Positions 11,238 to 22,940 are shown, counted from the first letter of the stretch. The stretch: 64,000 bases of DNA from Siphlonurus alternatus (GCA_949825025.1 OX463784.1:6393431-6457430); one strand, 5' to 3'. Program-made: numbers and translations. Notes: generated by a model not told the origin, from the sequence alone.

Positions 11238-11345
11238 AGGACGAGATTGCTTTTTTTCCCACTTTATTGAGCAGAAAATGTTGCAAATATTGTCATTAAT
11301 TTAATCCTTACTTTGCGAGGAAATTAATGTAATATTTTAACTTAT
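11238..11345 (+). mobile_element. MITE family A fragment
   Basis: Matches the centre of family A: GGACGAGATTGCTTTTTTTC, GCAGAAAATGTTGCAAATAT and ACTTTGCGAGGAAATTAATG. Both ends are missing. Confidence 0.55.
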
Positions 11346-11452
11346 TTTTACCTACAAAACAATAATTATATCATTTTTATAATTGTTAAAGATAAGGAAA
11401 AAAATTTAAAAAATAACAATTTCTAATATTTTCATCCTTAAATAACACATTA

Positions 11453-11560
11453 GGTCTGTTCGTAAACTCTGCTCGGTGTGCAGCAATGGACCTTATTCAC
11501 ATGGACATAAGGTCGATTGTGTTGCAGAAAGTTTACTTAGGGTATATTTTACGAACAGAC
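11453..11560. mobile_element. 108-bp foldback MITE
   Basis: Ends GGTCTGTTCGTAAA and TTTACGAACAGAC are inverted copies; inside, CTCGGTGTGCAGCAATG and CATGGACATAAGGTC form a weaker stem. Single copy seen. Confidence 0.75.
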
Positions 11561-11592
11561 ATAAATATATACTTTTACGTTTCTACTGAAAT

Positions 11593-11779
11593 AGTACCGA
11601 CGGGTCCATAAAAAATGTCTATACACAGGCCTTATGGGTGATGTCATAAAAGATGTTTGGCATCAAGGTATGAATGTTTGCAAACAGGTATGCAAACTGA
11701 TCTTCACTAGTCAAATTCAATACACATGTTTGCCGATACCATGTTAACAAATGGGCATCTTTTATGGTCTCTTTGGTAC
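11593..11779. mobile_element. 187-bp foldback MITE candidate
   Basis: Left AGTACCGACGGGTCCATAAA and right TTTATGGTCTCTTTGGTAC are imperfect inverted repeats; GTTTGCAAACAGGTATGCAA in the middle adds internal symmetry. Single copy, diverged. Confidence 0.5.
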
Positions 11780-11812
11780 ACAAGAGAAGGTCATTAAAAA
11801 TGAAATTTATTC

Positions 11813-12080
11813 CACAGTTGAAATAAATTTCATCTTTTCTTCGCTATTAAACTCTCCTCTTGTCTTTTCTCCTTTTATTTTGCACCATTTTAGAGGAAAA
11901 ATTTGGAGAAAAAGACGAGATTACCAAATTTTTCCTTTTTTTTGAACATAAAATGTTAGAAATATTTTCTTCATTTCATCCTCACTTTGAGCGAAGAGGA
12001 AATAAGATGTGTTTTAGAGGTAAAAAGATTAGGTTTAGATGTGTAAAAGATGAGTTGAATATACAAATTTTCAACTAGGG
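11813..12080 (+). mobile_element. MITE family A copy
   Basis: Runs from CACAGTTGAAATAAATTTCA to TTTTCAACTAGGG, in the family's usual order: CTATTAAACTCTCCTCTTG, TATTTTGCACCATTTTAGAG, GACGAGATTACC, ATCCTCACTTTGAGCGAAG and AGATTAGGTTTAGATG. Two short frames over it are translations of the repeat. Confidence 0.85.
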
Positions 12081-12175
12081 TTTCCTCTCAGGATATTAAT
12101 ATACTTGGTTTCAGTATATATTAATACTTGCTGGTGGATTCTTAAAATGATCTGACTGTATAAAGGCGAGAGATA

Positions 12176-12375
12176 NNNNNNNNNNNNNNNNNNNNNNNNN
12201 NNNNNNNNNNNNNNNNNNNNNNNNNNNNNNNNNNNNNNNNNNNNNNNNNNNNNNNNNNNNNNNNNNNNNNNNNNNNNNNNNNNNNNNNNNNNNNNNNNNN
12301 NNNNNNNNNNNNNNNNNNNNNNNNNNNNNNNNNNNNNNNNNNNNNNNNNNNNNNNNNNNNNNNNNNNNNNNNNNN
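12176..12375. other. Assembly gap of 200 N
   Basis: Exactly 200 undetermined bases, a common placeholder size, so the true length is unknown. Frames listed through it are meaningless. Confidence 0.99.
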
Positions 12376-13017
12376 CGCAATTATCAAAACAATTGTTAAG
12401 TTTTTATTTTTAACTCCCTATCTTTTACAAGAGTCTTTTTTCATTTTTATCTAACAGGTTGCATGTCAAGTACTTTTTGTTCCAAGAAACAAATTAAAGT
12501 AATAAATGCTAAGAATATTATATTTTTTATAATCTTTAAAGAAAATTTAAAAAATGTATTATTTAAATTTATAATAAAATTTTAATATATTACAAGGTAC
12601 CTTTATTGTATTAATACGGTAAACTACAACATTTAAACATTTAAAATACAATTATATTAATTGAGAAAATAAATTTAAATCCAAGTTAATAAAGCAATAT
12701 TTTTAATATAATAATTATGAAACATAAATTGACGACACTCGTTATGCAGCTTGCTTTGTAGAGAGCCTGTATATAGGTATATAGATTTTCTATATTTTAT
12801 ATAGAAAATATATTTTCTATATATGTATAGAAAATAATTTACATCAAAGATTTAATATAATATGTGCTATGAAGTAATTCAAGTAATGTTTCAAAGCAGA
12901 GATGTTATATGAATGCTAAATATATTCTGCATTTTATATCATGCAATGCATATAATTTAAATGTAACGTTTTATTTTTTTCTATAACTGAATCCTGTGAA
13001 AGATTACTGATTTCAAG
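12376..13017. other. AT-rich spacer
   Basis: Mostly A/T; a self-complementary TATAGAAAATATATTTTCTA block at 12800-12825. No gene seen. Confidence 0.4.
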
Positions 13018-13293
13018 TATACCCGAGTTGAAATAAATTTCATATTTTCTTTTCTATTAAACTCTCCTCTCGTCTTTTCTCCTCTTATTTTGCACCATTT
13101 TAGAGGAAAAAATAGGCGAAAAAGACCATATTACGTACTTTTTCCTCTTCTTGAACATAAAATAAAAGCAATATTGTCTTCATTCCATCCTCACTTTGAG
13201 CGAAGAGGAAATAAGATGTGTTTAAGAGATAAAAAGATGAAGTTTAGACATTTAAAGGATGAATAGAAGACGTCATTTTTCAACTAGGGTATA
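13018..13293 (+). mobile_element. MITE family A, reference-quality copy with TATA duplication
   Basis: The best delimited copy: CCCGAGTTGAAATAAATTTC at 13022 through CAACTAGGG at 13289, flanked by TATA on both sides (13018-13021, 13290-13293). The short inverted ends (CCCGAGTTGAAA and its imperfect complement TTTTCAACTAGGG), 268-bp length and lack of coding identify a MITE. The superfamily is not decided: a TA or TATA duplication would fit Tc1/mariner-like or related mobilisers, but other copies do not show a clear duplication. Confidence 0.85.
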
Positions 13294-13334
13294 TAATATA
13301 ACTCTCAACTTAAAGCATTGCTAGTGATTTTGTA

Positions 13335-13500
13335 GGTCCCTTCCAAACAGGGATGGCTTAGTATTCCAGCATTCACCTGGTTATGACTGAGGGAACCATA
13401 GAAACTTCAATCAGGATGGTAAGCAATTGATAAAAAAAAATGACATTAAATTACCTCCCGGATGCACGAGTATGTTCTTTAGCTACCAACAGCTGTATCA
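13335..13500 (-). mobile_element. tRNA-type SINE body, degenerate
   Basis: Contains GGTCCCTTCCAAAC, GCATTCACCTGGTTATGACT, GAGGGAACCATAGAAAC, TCAATCAGGATGG, CCTCCCGGATGCACGAGT and TGTTCTTTAGC, the same series as 55905-56100. The tRNA-like head is gone (5' truncation). Confidence 0.75.
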
Positions 13501-13514
13501 ATTAATGTAAATTA

Positions 13515-13640
13515 TTTCCTACAATGTTATTTGCATATAGTAAACAATGTGTACTATCTATTTTAAAAATATATGTTCTGCTTTGTAACTATAATGTACG
13601 GAAGATTTTTGTTAAATTTAGCGATTTTTAGTGTTTCAGT
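13515..13640 (+). repeat. Interspersed repeat, copy 1 of 2
   Basis: TTTCCTACAATGTTATT, TAGTAAACAATGT, ACTATCTATTTTAAAAATAT and TTTAGTGTTT-like words recur in order at 16081-16217. Class unknown. Confidence 0.65.
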
Positions 13641-13644
13641 ACCT

Positions 13645-14205
13645 ATTACAGGTTTTACATTTTATGTTAATTTTATCATTATACCATGACAAATTAAGAG
13701 TTTGAAATGATATATATGGTATTGTGCATGTTAAACACAAATTTATAGTGCATGCAGATGTAAAATATTACTGTATTATTTAATGTAGAAAATCCATAAT
13801 TTTGATCGATTACCTTACTTTCCCATAAATTTAAGTGACGTATCTTATTCATAACGTAATTAACCTTGAACTGAGGGGCTGTTATTTTTCCTTCCCCTTC
13901 TCTTGCATAAAGTATAGACGAATTAGAACTAAACTTCCACAGGATACATCTAGTTGATTTTTATAATAAAATGACAAAAAAATGAAAATGGAAATAATTA
14001 TATTCAAATACAGCACAACAACGTTCATAATTTCATAAATCAATTATATATATTTACTAATAAATACTAATGGATCAAAATGGTTTGGGAGTTTGTTTTT
14101 GCTTTGTTTTATGATTATGAAAATTGAAATTAAATCTGGATCAAGAAATTAAAAAAAAAAAAATCAAATCTAAAATATGCGGAAGTCCAAAGTTCAATAT
14201 GAATA
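13645..14205. other. AT-rich spacer
   Basis: No gene or repeat recognised; a GC-poor unique-looking stretch. Confidence 0.4.
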
Positions 14206-14209
14206 GCCA

Positions 14210-14484
14210 CCCTAGTTGAAAAATTTCGTCTTCAACTCATCCTTTACACGTCTAAACCTAATCTTTTTTCCTCTAAATCACATCTTATTTCCTCTTTGCT
14301 CAAAGTGAATGAAATGAAGAGTATGAAGACAATATTTCTAGCATTTTATGTTCAAGGAGAGGAAAAAAAAAGTAATCTCGTCTTTTTTTTCCTCTTTTTC
14401 TTCTAAAATGGTGCAAAATAAGAGGAAATGAGATGAGAGGAGAGTTTAATAGCGAATAAAAGATGAAATTTATTTCAACTTGGG
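14210..14484 (-). mobile_element. MITE family A copy
   Basis: CCCTAGTTGAAAAATTTCGTC at the left and ATTTATTTCAACTTGGG at the right, with the family's internal blocks in inverted order. About 275 bp. Confidence 0.85.
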
Positions 14485-14489
14485 CAATT

Positions 14490-14925
14490 TAATTACAATT
14501 TCTGTTAAAAAATACTTATCTGAATTCAATATTTCAGACGTTACAGTCCAATGAACTTTAGATTCCCCAATCAGCTGGTAGCTATATCATTATGAAACAG
14601 CTGATTTTATAAAGTGTTGGAATGTTGTACATGTTTGACTATAGCTTCTGTTATAAAATATTTATGTTGATAAATTATTAAAATGACAGAGTGGGTGATA
14701 TTGATTTTGAGTCACGTTAAATTTGGTTTTCAATATTCAAAATGAAATATTCCACCAAGAATTTTAATATTTATGACCATTTTCACATATCAGAGTGAAA
14801 AATTTATAAACACTATGTAATTGTATAAAAAAATTGTTATCAAATTATTTGTCAAATAATTTTGATATTCTTTTATTGGCATATTTTAATAACTATGGAA
14901 TTAATTTCTACTGTGTATGATATTT
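14490..14925. other. AT-rich spacer
   Basis: No gene recognised. A short inverted pair CAGCTGGTAGC.../...GAAACAGCTGATT near 14570-14605. Confidence 0.35.
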
Positions 14926-14930
14926 TAGAG

Positions 14931-15019
<89 letters not shown>
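14926..15019. repeat. (GA)n microsatellite
   Basis: About 90 bp of GA with one early interruption. Confidence 0.98.
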
Positions 15020-15021
<2 letters not shown>

Positions 15022-16078
15022 TGGATAATTGATTGTATTAAAAACAGGAACAGCATCTGTTTTATAGACAGTAACAAATTATAGATAATACCTAACCTCT
15101 GTAGCTAGACATAAAATATTGCACTAAGGGTTAATTACTAAATAATTTAATAACAAAATTGATCTTTCCAGCTAATGCATTTGTTTTTATTTTTCTGCCG
15201 ATATTTTGCTGAATATATTTTCTTTATTTTTTATAAGGTTGTCAAAAAATGTCTAAGAAAACAAAGTAACTGTCTTCTTAATTTACTTGGAAAACTTATC
15301 TTAATCATCAAGATAAATTAATTAACCAGGTTTCTGATATATTACAAGGTAGATACACTGTATATCAAAGATAAAATATATAGATTATCAACTGTTACAA
15401 CATTATTAGAAACTGATATGAGTAACAAGTGTGAGTATTAATTATGAAAAAACAAAAATATTTAGTAAGATCTATATTCCCATTTTTATAAACAATGAAA
15501 CCAAGCCTCCAAGTAGCTGAATTAAAACTAAATCCAAATACAAAATACTAAAAAACAAATACACTATAACTTTTACTTTATTAAATCTTTTATATATTTA
15601 TGCTGAAAATACAATAGTAAATAATAGAAAGTATGAGAGTCTATGAGGCAAATATAGAAACGGCTGCAAAAATAACCTAAAATCAATATTCAGTGTCTAT
15701 TCACCTAATAAAACAAGAATATATATATTAAGTATTTATTATTATGTACACAATTCAACATTGTTAGTATTAGCGTACACTGGTTCTTGTTATTTACTTA
15801 AGGGACAAAATCGTATAAGAAATTGAATGTGTTATATAATTCAATTGAAATTCACACAATCGTTTGTTATCTAAGTTAATTTTATCACCTCTAACAAAGT
15901 TTTATTTCATCTTTGCTCCCCTTGAGACAAACTTGTTAGTACGTGCACAGAATGACCAAACAATGCTCTAAATCTAACCCTCTTGGACGTAAACTACCAA
16001 AGTTTTATGACTTCAGAAGATCATACAAATAAAATTCAACAGCAAGTCGTCCCACTCTTGATTAAGACTTTATATTGC
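15020..16078. other. AT-rich spacer, no gene seen
   Basis: About 1 kb of unique-looking AT-rich DNA with stop codons in all frames. Confidence 0.45.
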
Positions 16079-16080
16079 AG

Positions 16081-16217
16081 TTTCCTACAATGTTATTGGC
16101 ACGTAGTAAACAATGTATACTATCTATTTTAAAAATATATGTCCTTCATTTACTGCTTTATATGTTTAATGTAAGGGAGTTTTCTATTAAATTTTAATAC
16201 AGATATTTAGTGTTTTA
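16081..16217 (+). repeat. Interspersed repeat, copy 2 of 2
   Basis: Pairs with 13515-13640: TTTCCTACAATGTTATT at the start, then TAGTAAACAATGTATACTAT and TTTTAAAAATATATGT. Confidence 0.65.
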
Positions 16218-16659
16218 CAGTTAAAAAAAATCCCAACAATTTTTTCTCCTTGTTTTTTTCTAAGGAATTATTGTTTAGGCTATTAATTTGAAGCCCCTTT
16301 CATTGATCTAATTATTTTAAAGAAATTGGCATAGAAAAGCCATTAAAATTTTCCCTCACTGAATGGTTGGAAGCAGATTAATAAAATTAGTTCCTGTATG
16401 TAACGATGCGAAAATCTACCATATCTACTTTAAAAAAATAATATCATAATTTGGCAATTTTAAATGCATATTATTTTAAAAGTTGTTTTTTCGCTTTCTT
16501 CAATTCAAGATTTTAAGTATTTTACGGTAGAAAAAAAAATTTCAACTTTTATTTTTTTAATTCTATAGATAACTCTGATGAGTTATTATTAATGTTATTA
16601 CTTCACAAGTTTGTCTTTTATGTAGATCGATTTTAGTTTTCTAATTTTAAATCTAAATA

Positions 16660-16981
16660 ATGAGATATTAGAATGTGAAAATGTTAGTGGCTTAATCGAA
16701 AGAAGGGTAAAAATATGGTACTGTGAAATTTTTTCAGATTTTTCTGACACCGGGAACTATTTTTTAAAAAATTATTGAAAATCTATTTTATGACGTCACG
16801 GGCGGCACTGCCCTATCCTTTTTCTTAATGAGTGCCGCCCGTGACGTCATCAAAATAGACTTTCAATAATTTCTTAAAAATAGTTCCCGGTCTTAGAAAA
16901 ATCTGAAAAAATTCACAGTACTATATTTTTACCCCTTCTTTCGATTAAACCACTAAAAATTTTACATTCTAATATCTCATT
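16660..16981. mobile_element. Foldback element, CRE-centred (relative of family B)
   Basis: Ends ATGAGATATTAGAATGT and ACATTCTAATATCTCAT are inverted repeats. The arms continue TTTTTCAGATTTTTCTGA, GGGAACTATTTTTTAAAAAA, TTATTGAAA and TGACGTCAC (16791) with TGACGTCAT at 16842 on the far side, closing on a GGGCGGCACT / AGTGCCGCCC stem. The inner part matches family B (19563, 37937, 51120) but the outer ends differ, so two related families share a core. Confidence 0.85.
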
Positions 16982-17592
16982 GCAATTTCGAGTGTTTCTT
17001 TTTATTTATTTGTATTATATTATTTATTATTTTTTTCCTCTTTCCCATTGAATGATTAGCACACAAAAAAATGTCCATGTTAAAAAGGTTTTATTCTGCA
17101 ATTTAATTAGAGATTATTATTAAATTCCCCTTCAAAACATGGTTAGAAGTGGAGTAAAAAAAAAAAAAAAAAAACTATATGCAACGAGTACAGATTTGTA
17201 TATGACTGCAAAATAAAGTACTTGAGACATTCCCATGATGTTTTATTTTTTAAAGCTCTTCAACAATGCTAGAAAAAACTTTGTAGTGGAAAAATAAAAT
17301 CGTGCTGCAGTCATCATAGAACTTTAAGAGTGTACTTTTTTTTATTTTTTTAATATTTATATAATGAACTCGTGCTAGAGATTGCAAAGTTCAACTTCTA
17401 TTTTTTTTATTTTTTTTTAAACATTTAGAAGGACTTTCTTTTTGGTCTATTATAAAGAAAAAGAGGAACAGGTACAAAATCACCTGTATAATATATTATT
17501 TCTATTTATGTTTTTTTAACTTTTTGTCTAAAATAAAACTTTGTTTTTTAACAAGAAGGGGGAGTTTATGGTAGAATGAACAAATTAAGCAA

Positions 17593-17853
17593 TCCTTAGT
17601 TGAAAATTTACGTATTCAACTCATCCTTTATACACATCTAAACGCAATCTTTTTACCTCTAAAACACATCTTATTTTCTCCTCGATCAAAGTTGAGGATG
17701 GAATGGACACAATATTTCTAACATATTATGCTTAATAAGACGAAAGAAGACGTAATCTCGTCTTTTCCCACTTGTTTTCCCTGATATGGTGTAACATTGG
17801 AGGGAAATTAGATGAGGAGTGCGAATAAAAGATGAAATTTATTTCAACTCAGG
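17593..17853 (-). mobile_element. MITE family A copy
   Basis: CCTTAGTTGAAAATTTACGT to ATTTATTTCAACTCAGG, internal blocks inverted as in other minus copies. The dinucleotide AT lies on both sides and may be a short target duplication. Confidence 0.82.
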
Positions 17854-17859
17854 ATTAAC

Positions 17860-18975
17860 GTATGTATTACAATAGTAAATACTCTTTAGTGAGTTGCAAT
17901 TCCTATACTGACCATCACATTTAAAGTTATTATAGTTCCCTCAGCTCATTGGGTCACATTCCTGGTTCATGGTTTATGGGGACAAAATTACCTGCATCTT
18001 TGAACCCTCTTCCCCCGCCCCCGAAATCATAAAGAAACACAAATTCACAATCTTTATTTAATTTATATAGTGGTTCTTGTAACTTATTCACACATAATGT
18101 GAAAATAAATTTTTAAATCCCATCAATGAAAACCAGGTATGTTTCCTGATATGCCACAAATTATTATTGACTATTAGTTCCTATTTAAATTAGGATATAC
18201 CTTGTTTTCAAACGTCTACTAAATACCTTTTAATAATTTCGATTACATTGACAAATTACAGTTTTTTTTAAAAAAAAATATTGTACTACAAAAAAGTGTT
18301 TAAAATATTATATATTATTTTAAATATTTATTAATAAATTATTTTATTATTATTTTCTGTGTAAAAAAAATTTTTGATTTAATTATGTTTTTTTAATTTT
18401 ATATATAAATAATTTTTTATAAAATGTGTTTATACTCTTTAAAACAAAATATTAATTAACAATTTAAATAAATAAAAATAATCACTAGGAAATGAAATGA
18501 GATGTTATTACCTGTTATACACCATGCTGAAGTGCTTCGCCAGGAGGTTAATGAGATGTAAATTCAGAAAGTAAAATATCCTTTGAAATTCGTGTATAAT
18601 AAATAACATGGATATTAATATTTTTGTAAACCTACATTCGATAATAAACGTATTTCCTAAGACTCTTCGCTTAAACGACAATTTGAATGTAACTTTTATT
18701 AAGAAACATTTGCATTTCATGACGTTAATAAGAGAAAAAGCGAAGACATCGGTTTATTCATTGTTTTTACCGAGGCAGAAAGTGAACCGAGCTCTCTCAA
18801 CCAATTCAACTGCTCTTTAATTCTCAACTTTAACTCAACTGCTATTGCAGAGATGATAGAATAAAATTTTCTTTAACGGAAATTACAATTATGAAGCAGA
18901 ACCAAGTATGAACATGTTTCAAGTATTACTCTTAAAAAATATAGAAGTATATAAAAGAAACATATATTTGCCATC
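17860..18975. other. AT-rich spacer, no gene seen
   Basis: Two opposite 70-codon frames near 18508-18820 overlap each other and have no recognisable domain. The rest is low complexity. Confidence 0.45.
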
Positions 18976-18979
18976 GAAA

Positions 18980-19242
18980 AAAAGAGAGATAAATACAAGA
19001 TTATGTCTTCTTTCCTCTTATTGAGAATATTAAAAATATTATATCCATTTCATCCTTCAACCTGTATTACATGATAAAATTTTGCAAATAAAATTTTTCC
19101 TTACAAGAAATTTTCATCTCAATACAAACAAATGGAGTAAACTTTTTCTTGTAAGGAAAAATTATAAGCAAAATTGTATCGTGTAATACCGGCTTTACTT
19201 TGAGCGAGGCAGAAATAAGATATATTTTTGAGATAAGGATGA
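18980..19242 (+). mobile_element. MITE family A copy split by a nested foldback
   Basis: Family A words TGTCTTCTTTCCTCTTATTG and CATTTCATCCTTCA stop at about 19060 and resume as TTACTTTGAGCGAGGCAGAA at about 19193. The break holds a different palindromic element (19061-19192). The outer ends are eroded. Confidence 0.75.
19061..19192. mobile_element. Nested 130-bp foldback MITE
   Basis: CTGTATTACATGATAAAATT TTGC on the left (read continuously) answers GCAAAATTGTATCGTGTAAT on the right, with an inner TTTTTCCTTACAAGAAA / TTTCTTGTAAGGAAAAA stem. It interrupts a family A MITE, so it is younger than that insertion. Confidence 0.75.
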
Positions 19243-19520
19243 ATATCATTTGATCCAGATCTCAGAATCGGTCCCCTTGAAAGCAATAAGACTTGCAGTG
19301 AACCTTGAACTTACCATCAATAGGTAGTATACAAATTTAGAAGTGATCAGATCAGTTTGTGAAAACTGAGGTTGAAGGGGCCTTTGACATCGGATGGAAA
19401 CCGGAAATGAAGCTGTTGTGGAAAAACAGCCCCCTTGAATTTGGTCGAATCATAAGAGAATAAATTTAAGATCTTTCTCGAATTTTTGAAATTTATTTCA
19501 TTCGATTCTCTCTGACAGAA
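19236..19520 (+). repeat. Interspersed repeat family E, copy 2
   Basis: Matches 7640-7925 at AAGGATGAAT, AATAAGACTTGCAG, CTTACCATCAATAGGTAG, GTTTGTGAAAACTGAGG and ACCGGAAATGAAGCTGTT, with more divergence. Confidence 0.7.
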
Positions 19521-19562
19521 ATTTTCAATAAGTTATGATGCCAAAGTTACTGACATGAGGTT

Positions 19563-19870
19563 AATAGAGTATCAACCTCAATTTTTTTATTGCAAAAATG
19601 GATAAAGGGTGCAAAGTAATGCTACCCTGATTTTTTTCAGCTCTGAAAGTATTTTCAAACCAATTATTGAAATTTCTTTTTGTGACGTCCCGAGGCGTCT
19701 CTCCTTAAGAAAATGATAGGACTTGCTGCCGCGTGACGTCACAATAAGAAATTTCAATAATTTTTTAAAAATACTTCCCAGGGATGTAAAAAATCTGAAA
19801 AAATCAGGGTAGCATAACTTTGAACCCTCTATCCATTTCTGCAAAAAAAAAATGAGGTCGATGCTCCATT
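19563..19870. mobile_element. Family B foldback (GGAGTAYYGACCTCAA ends)
   Basis: GAGTATCAACCTCAA on the left and TGAGGTCGATGCTCCATT on the right. Arms carry GCAAAAATGGATAAAGGGTG, TGCTACCCTGATTTTTT, TTATTGAAATTTC and a TGACGTC-type core at 19682 and 19733. An 85-codon minus-strand frame is a read through the palindrome. Confidence 0.85.
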
Positions 19871-20217
19871 GTTAAGAATACGTAATAAGTATAAGTTAAA
19901 GTATATATTTTAACTATAAGAGGAGAGGGGGGGGGTTAAGTTTGTGTTGCCTTGAGGTGTGATCATACTTTTGCCTTGGAGGGTGCGTTTAAATTGGCTT
20001 GAATACTCGCTGTCACACACACATATTTTTTTTACTTTACAAGGAATGAACGAGAGAAGAATTTCACGCATACATAACAACATCCTTAGTGGAAATGTCA
20101 ACCGAACTACTAATGTACACATCACGTGTGAACTTCTATTTATGGAATATACGTTGTTGATGTTATTCATAAGAAATATTGTCGTTATAGAATTTATTTT
20201 TATTTCATTTTAACCGT

Positions 20218-20456
20218 AAATAAATAAATAGATATATAAATAAATATGTAAATAAATAAATAAATGAATGAATGAATGAATGAATGAATGAATGAATGAA
20301 TGAATGAATGAATGAATGAATGAATGAATGAATGAATGAATGAATGAATGAATGAATGAATGAATGAATGAATGAATGAATGAATGAATGAATGAATGAA
20401 TGAATGAATGAATGAATGAATGAATGAATGAATGAATGAATGAATGAATGAATGAA

Positions 20457-20523
<67 letters not shown>

Positions 20524-20524
20524 A
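20218..20524. repeat. (TGAA)n flanked by (TAAA)n tetranucleotide array
   Basis: TAAA units, then about 195 bp of perfect TGAA, then about 70 bp of TAAA. The 109-codon Ile-His-Ser-Phe frame on the minus strand is only a translation of this array. Confidence 0.98.
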
Positions 20525-20640
20525 TTCAATCGACTTTATTGAGGGCGGGATTTAGGCCATCTGGCCCACTCTTCCATATACATAATTGTCCAACCAAAGC
20601 TTTAAATATTTAAAGCTTGCCGACTGGTGCACATTATACA
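20525..20640 (-). mobile_element. Possible non-LTR retrotransposon 3' end
   Basis: On the minus strand GGCCAGATGGCCTAAATCCC is followed by CCTCAATAAAGTCGATTGAA and then the (TTTA)n/(TTCA)n array. A short unique stretch, an AATAAA-like signal and a tetranucleotide tail is how many LINE 3' ends look (established pattern). No reverse transcriptase coding remains, so this is a weak call. Confidence 0.35.
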
Positions 20641-20644
20641 TAAT

Positions 20645-21050
20645 ATATATAATAGAATATTTTAAATCAAGCTCATTAAAATAGCACAAAGAAATGAAAC
20701 AATTGTATTATTTTATAATAAGACAAAAAAAAATAATAATAATAATTCTAACGAAACTACATCACACAAAACCATCACAATACTATAACCATTGTATGAA
20801 AGATTATTTAAAACTATTTTTGAATTTTAAACAATTTCTCAAAGTGACAGCAAAACTTAAGTGATATTTATGTTTACAATAAAATTTATGATGTACTGCT
20901 GAGAAATGGTGTAGTTCAGTAATACTTATTTTATTGTAATTAAAGAATTCAAATTTCATTTATTTAATTCAATTCATTCCACAATCATAAAATATTTTAA
21001 TGTTAATGAATTTATATTTATTACTTAAATAGACAACTTGTTTACAATTT
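20645..21050. other. AT-rich spacer
   Basis: No gene or repeat recognised. Confidence 0.4.
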
Positions 21051-21051
21051 A

Positions 21052-21406
21052 TTAAGGGTAAGGTAACGCCACCAATGTTAAAAAAAATCCCTCTCACAAA
21101 AATTCTGAAAAAAAATTAAAATGTTCTCCTCTACACCCCCTATCAGTAGCTAAAATATCAGGTATACAAATACGATCTAGTTTTTGAGTTATGAATTTTT
21201 AAAGTTGACCAATTTAACATGGGAGTTTCATTTCTCCATGTTAAAGTAGTCAACTTTAAAATTTTATAACTCAAAAACTAGATCGTATTTGTATACCTGA
21301 TATTTTAGGTACTGATAGGGGGTATAGAGGAGAACATTTAAAATTTTTTTCAGAATTTTAGTGAGAGGGATTTTTTTTAACATTGGTGGCGTTACCTTAC
21401 CCTTAA
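21052..21406. mobile_element. 347-bp TTAA-flanked palindrome (family H), copy 1
   Basis: TTAA then GGGTAAGGTAACGCCACC; GGTGGCGTTACCTTACCC then TTAA. The arms match almost base for base through AATGTTCTCCTCTACA, CTATCAGTAGCTAAAATATC, AGGTATACAAATACGATCTA and CTCCATGTTAAA. Copies: 35409-35693, 56230-56520, half copy 41822-41963. The few arm mismatches suggest recent insertion. Confidence 0.92.
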
Positions 21407-21409
21407 CCT

Positions 21410-22760
21410 ACATCTGTAGAAGGAATTTTAGAATTCTAATGATAATTTCTTATAACAAAGTTTTTTTTTAATAAAAATTTATTAATAAATAAATCAGTTT
21501 TACCAAGTTAAAAGAACAGTACAATCCATTGAATTCTTATTTCTATAAATGCATTAATATATAATTAGTTTATAAATAATAATATTTCGTAATTTTTTAG
21601 TATTTAAACTAATAGAATGCTTTATTTTATTATAAATTTTAATTTTAAAATATAAATAATTTATTAATCTAATTAAAAATTAAGTTTTAAATAAAACCAA
21701 CACTAATATTTTATTCAAAAACAAATTTTTACTAACAATTAAATCTCATTACAAATTAAGCCAATTTTTTTTATAAAAATAAACTAAAATCAATCTTTAT
21801 TTAATTTAAATTTAAAAAGTTCACGTTTAAAAAGTTTTCACATACTCACGGTGACTCTCCATGTATTATTGAACGTCCCTAATGAGCTTATTGGGTTTAT
21901 TTGCCTCGCATATTCACTAGGGATGAGAGTTAATTGGCCAAGTTTGATTACCTCTCTACAGCAGAGCTCTCTTTATGTCACCCTCGCACTCCAATCTGTC
22001 ACATTTTCATCGTTGAAAATTTTTAGTCTCTTTGGAGTTATAATTTGTTTATAAAATCTACTACCAAAACTATTAAAATTTAATTTAAAAATGTTTTATT
22101 TTTAATTAAAGATTTAAAATATTTATATGTATGTAATTATAATTTTTGTTTACAATAAATATTTTCTTTTATTAGAGAAATGTTAAAAAAATTATTACTA
22201 TTTAAAATTTATCTACAAATTATAAGAGTTGTATGGATACAATACTTTAAATTGACTCACAATAATGCTTCCCAACTTTTATATATTTTATTTTTATTAC
22301 TTTTTATTTAAATTCTCTCTGGCTGTATATTACAAACCAATGTTCACGTCAAATTGAACAATCACAAAATATAAAAGTTACATAATACCATCAAACATAA
22401 TTACGGACAGAAATTAGAAAAAAAAAAAAAATAGAACTAAAAATCGCCGTATATAATGATAATTACTTGCTTATATGGAATATAATTAGTCACTATAGAA
22501 TACATTATACTGTATATTTATAATTTTGTTTATGTTATAATTCTGATAATACTTTTTCGGACATTTTATTACTCTCAAATGCTTTAATAGAGTAAAATTT
22601 TCTATTGATCAATACATTCTTCAATTTTGTGCGAAATATTTTACTACTTCTTATTTTTCTAATTTTGGTTGGTAAAAATTAAAAAAATTTAGCTTACATT
22701 GCACAATTTTTGAAAATTTGAATGTTTTTTTTTTCCAGTAACTGCAATAGATTTATTTAT
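21410..22760. other. AT-rich spacer, no gene seen
   Basis: About 1.3 kb, almost all A/T. A 67-codon frame at 21851-22054 lies in a slightly GC-richer patch, but has no domain I recognise and no splice or promoter context. Confidence 0.45.
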
Positions 22761-22765
22761 TTTTT

Positions 22766-22940
22766 ACAAGGATACACCCCTAAGAGCTTACAGCTCGCGG
22801 CGGGGTACTGGGTAGGGATAAGGTAGGGAATGGATAGTGGCCACGGCCTGTTACGCGTCCCAGCATTCGCTGAGGGGAGACTGAGGGAACCGTGGAAAAC
22901 CTCAGTCAGGACGGACACCTCTACTTTTTGTCAATGCTAG
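22766..22940 (-). mobile_element. SINE family T3, copy 2 (5' truncated)
   Basis: ACAAGGATACACCCCTAAGA, GCTTACAGCTCGCGGCGGGG, GGCCACGGCCTGTTACGCGT, GCATTCGCTGAGG, GACTGAGGGAACCGTGGAAA and CCTCAGTCAGGACGGACACC. On the minus strand this is the central domain followed by the T3 tail and an A/T-rich run. The 5' half seen at 45471-45690 is missing. Confidence 0.82.

Noticed and set aside
12111..12387. Open frames through the N gap
   Set aside because: Undetermined bases have no stops, so the frames are artefacts.
20200..20529. Open frame of 109 codons with repeated Phe-Ile-His-Ser
   Set aside because: This is a tetranucleotide microsatellite, not a repeat protein.
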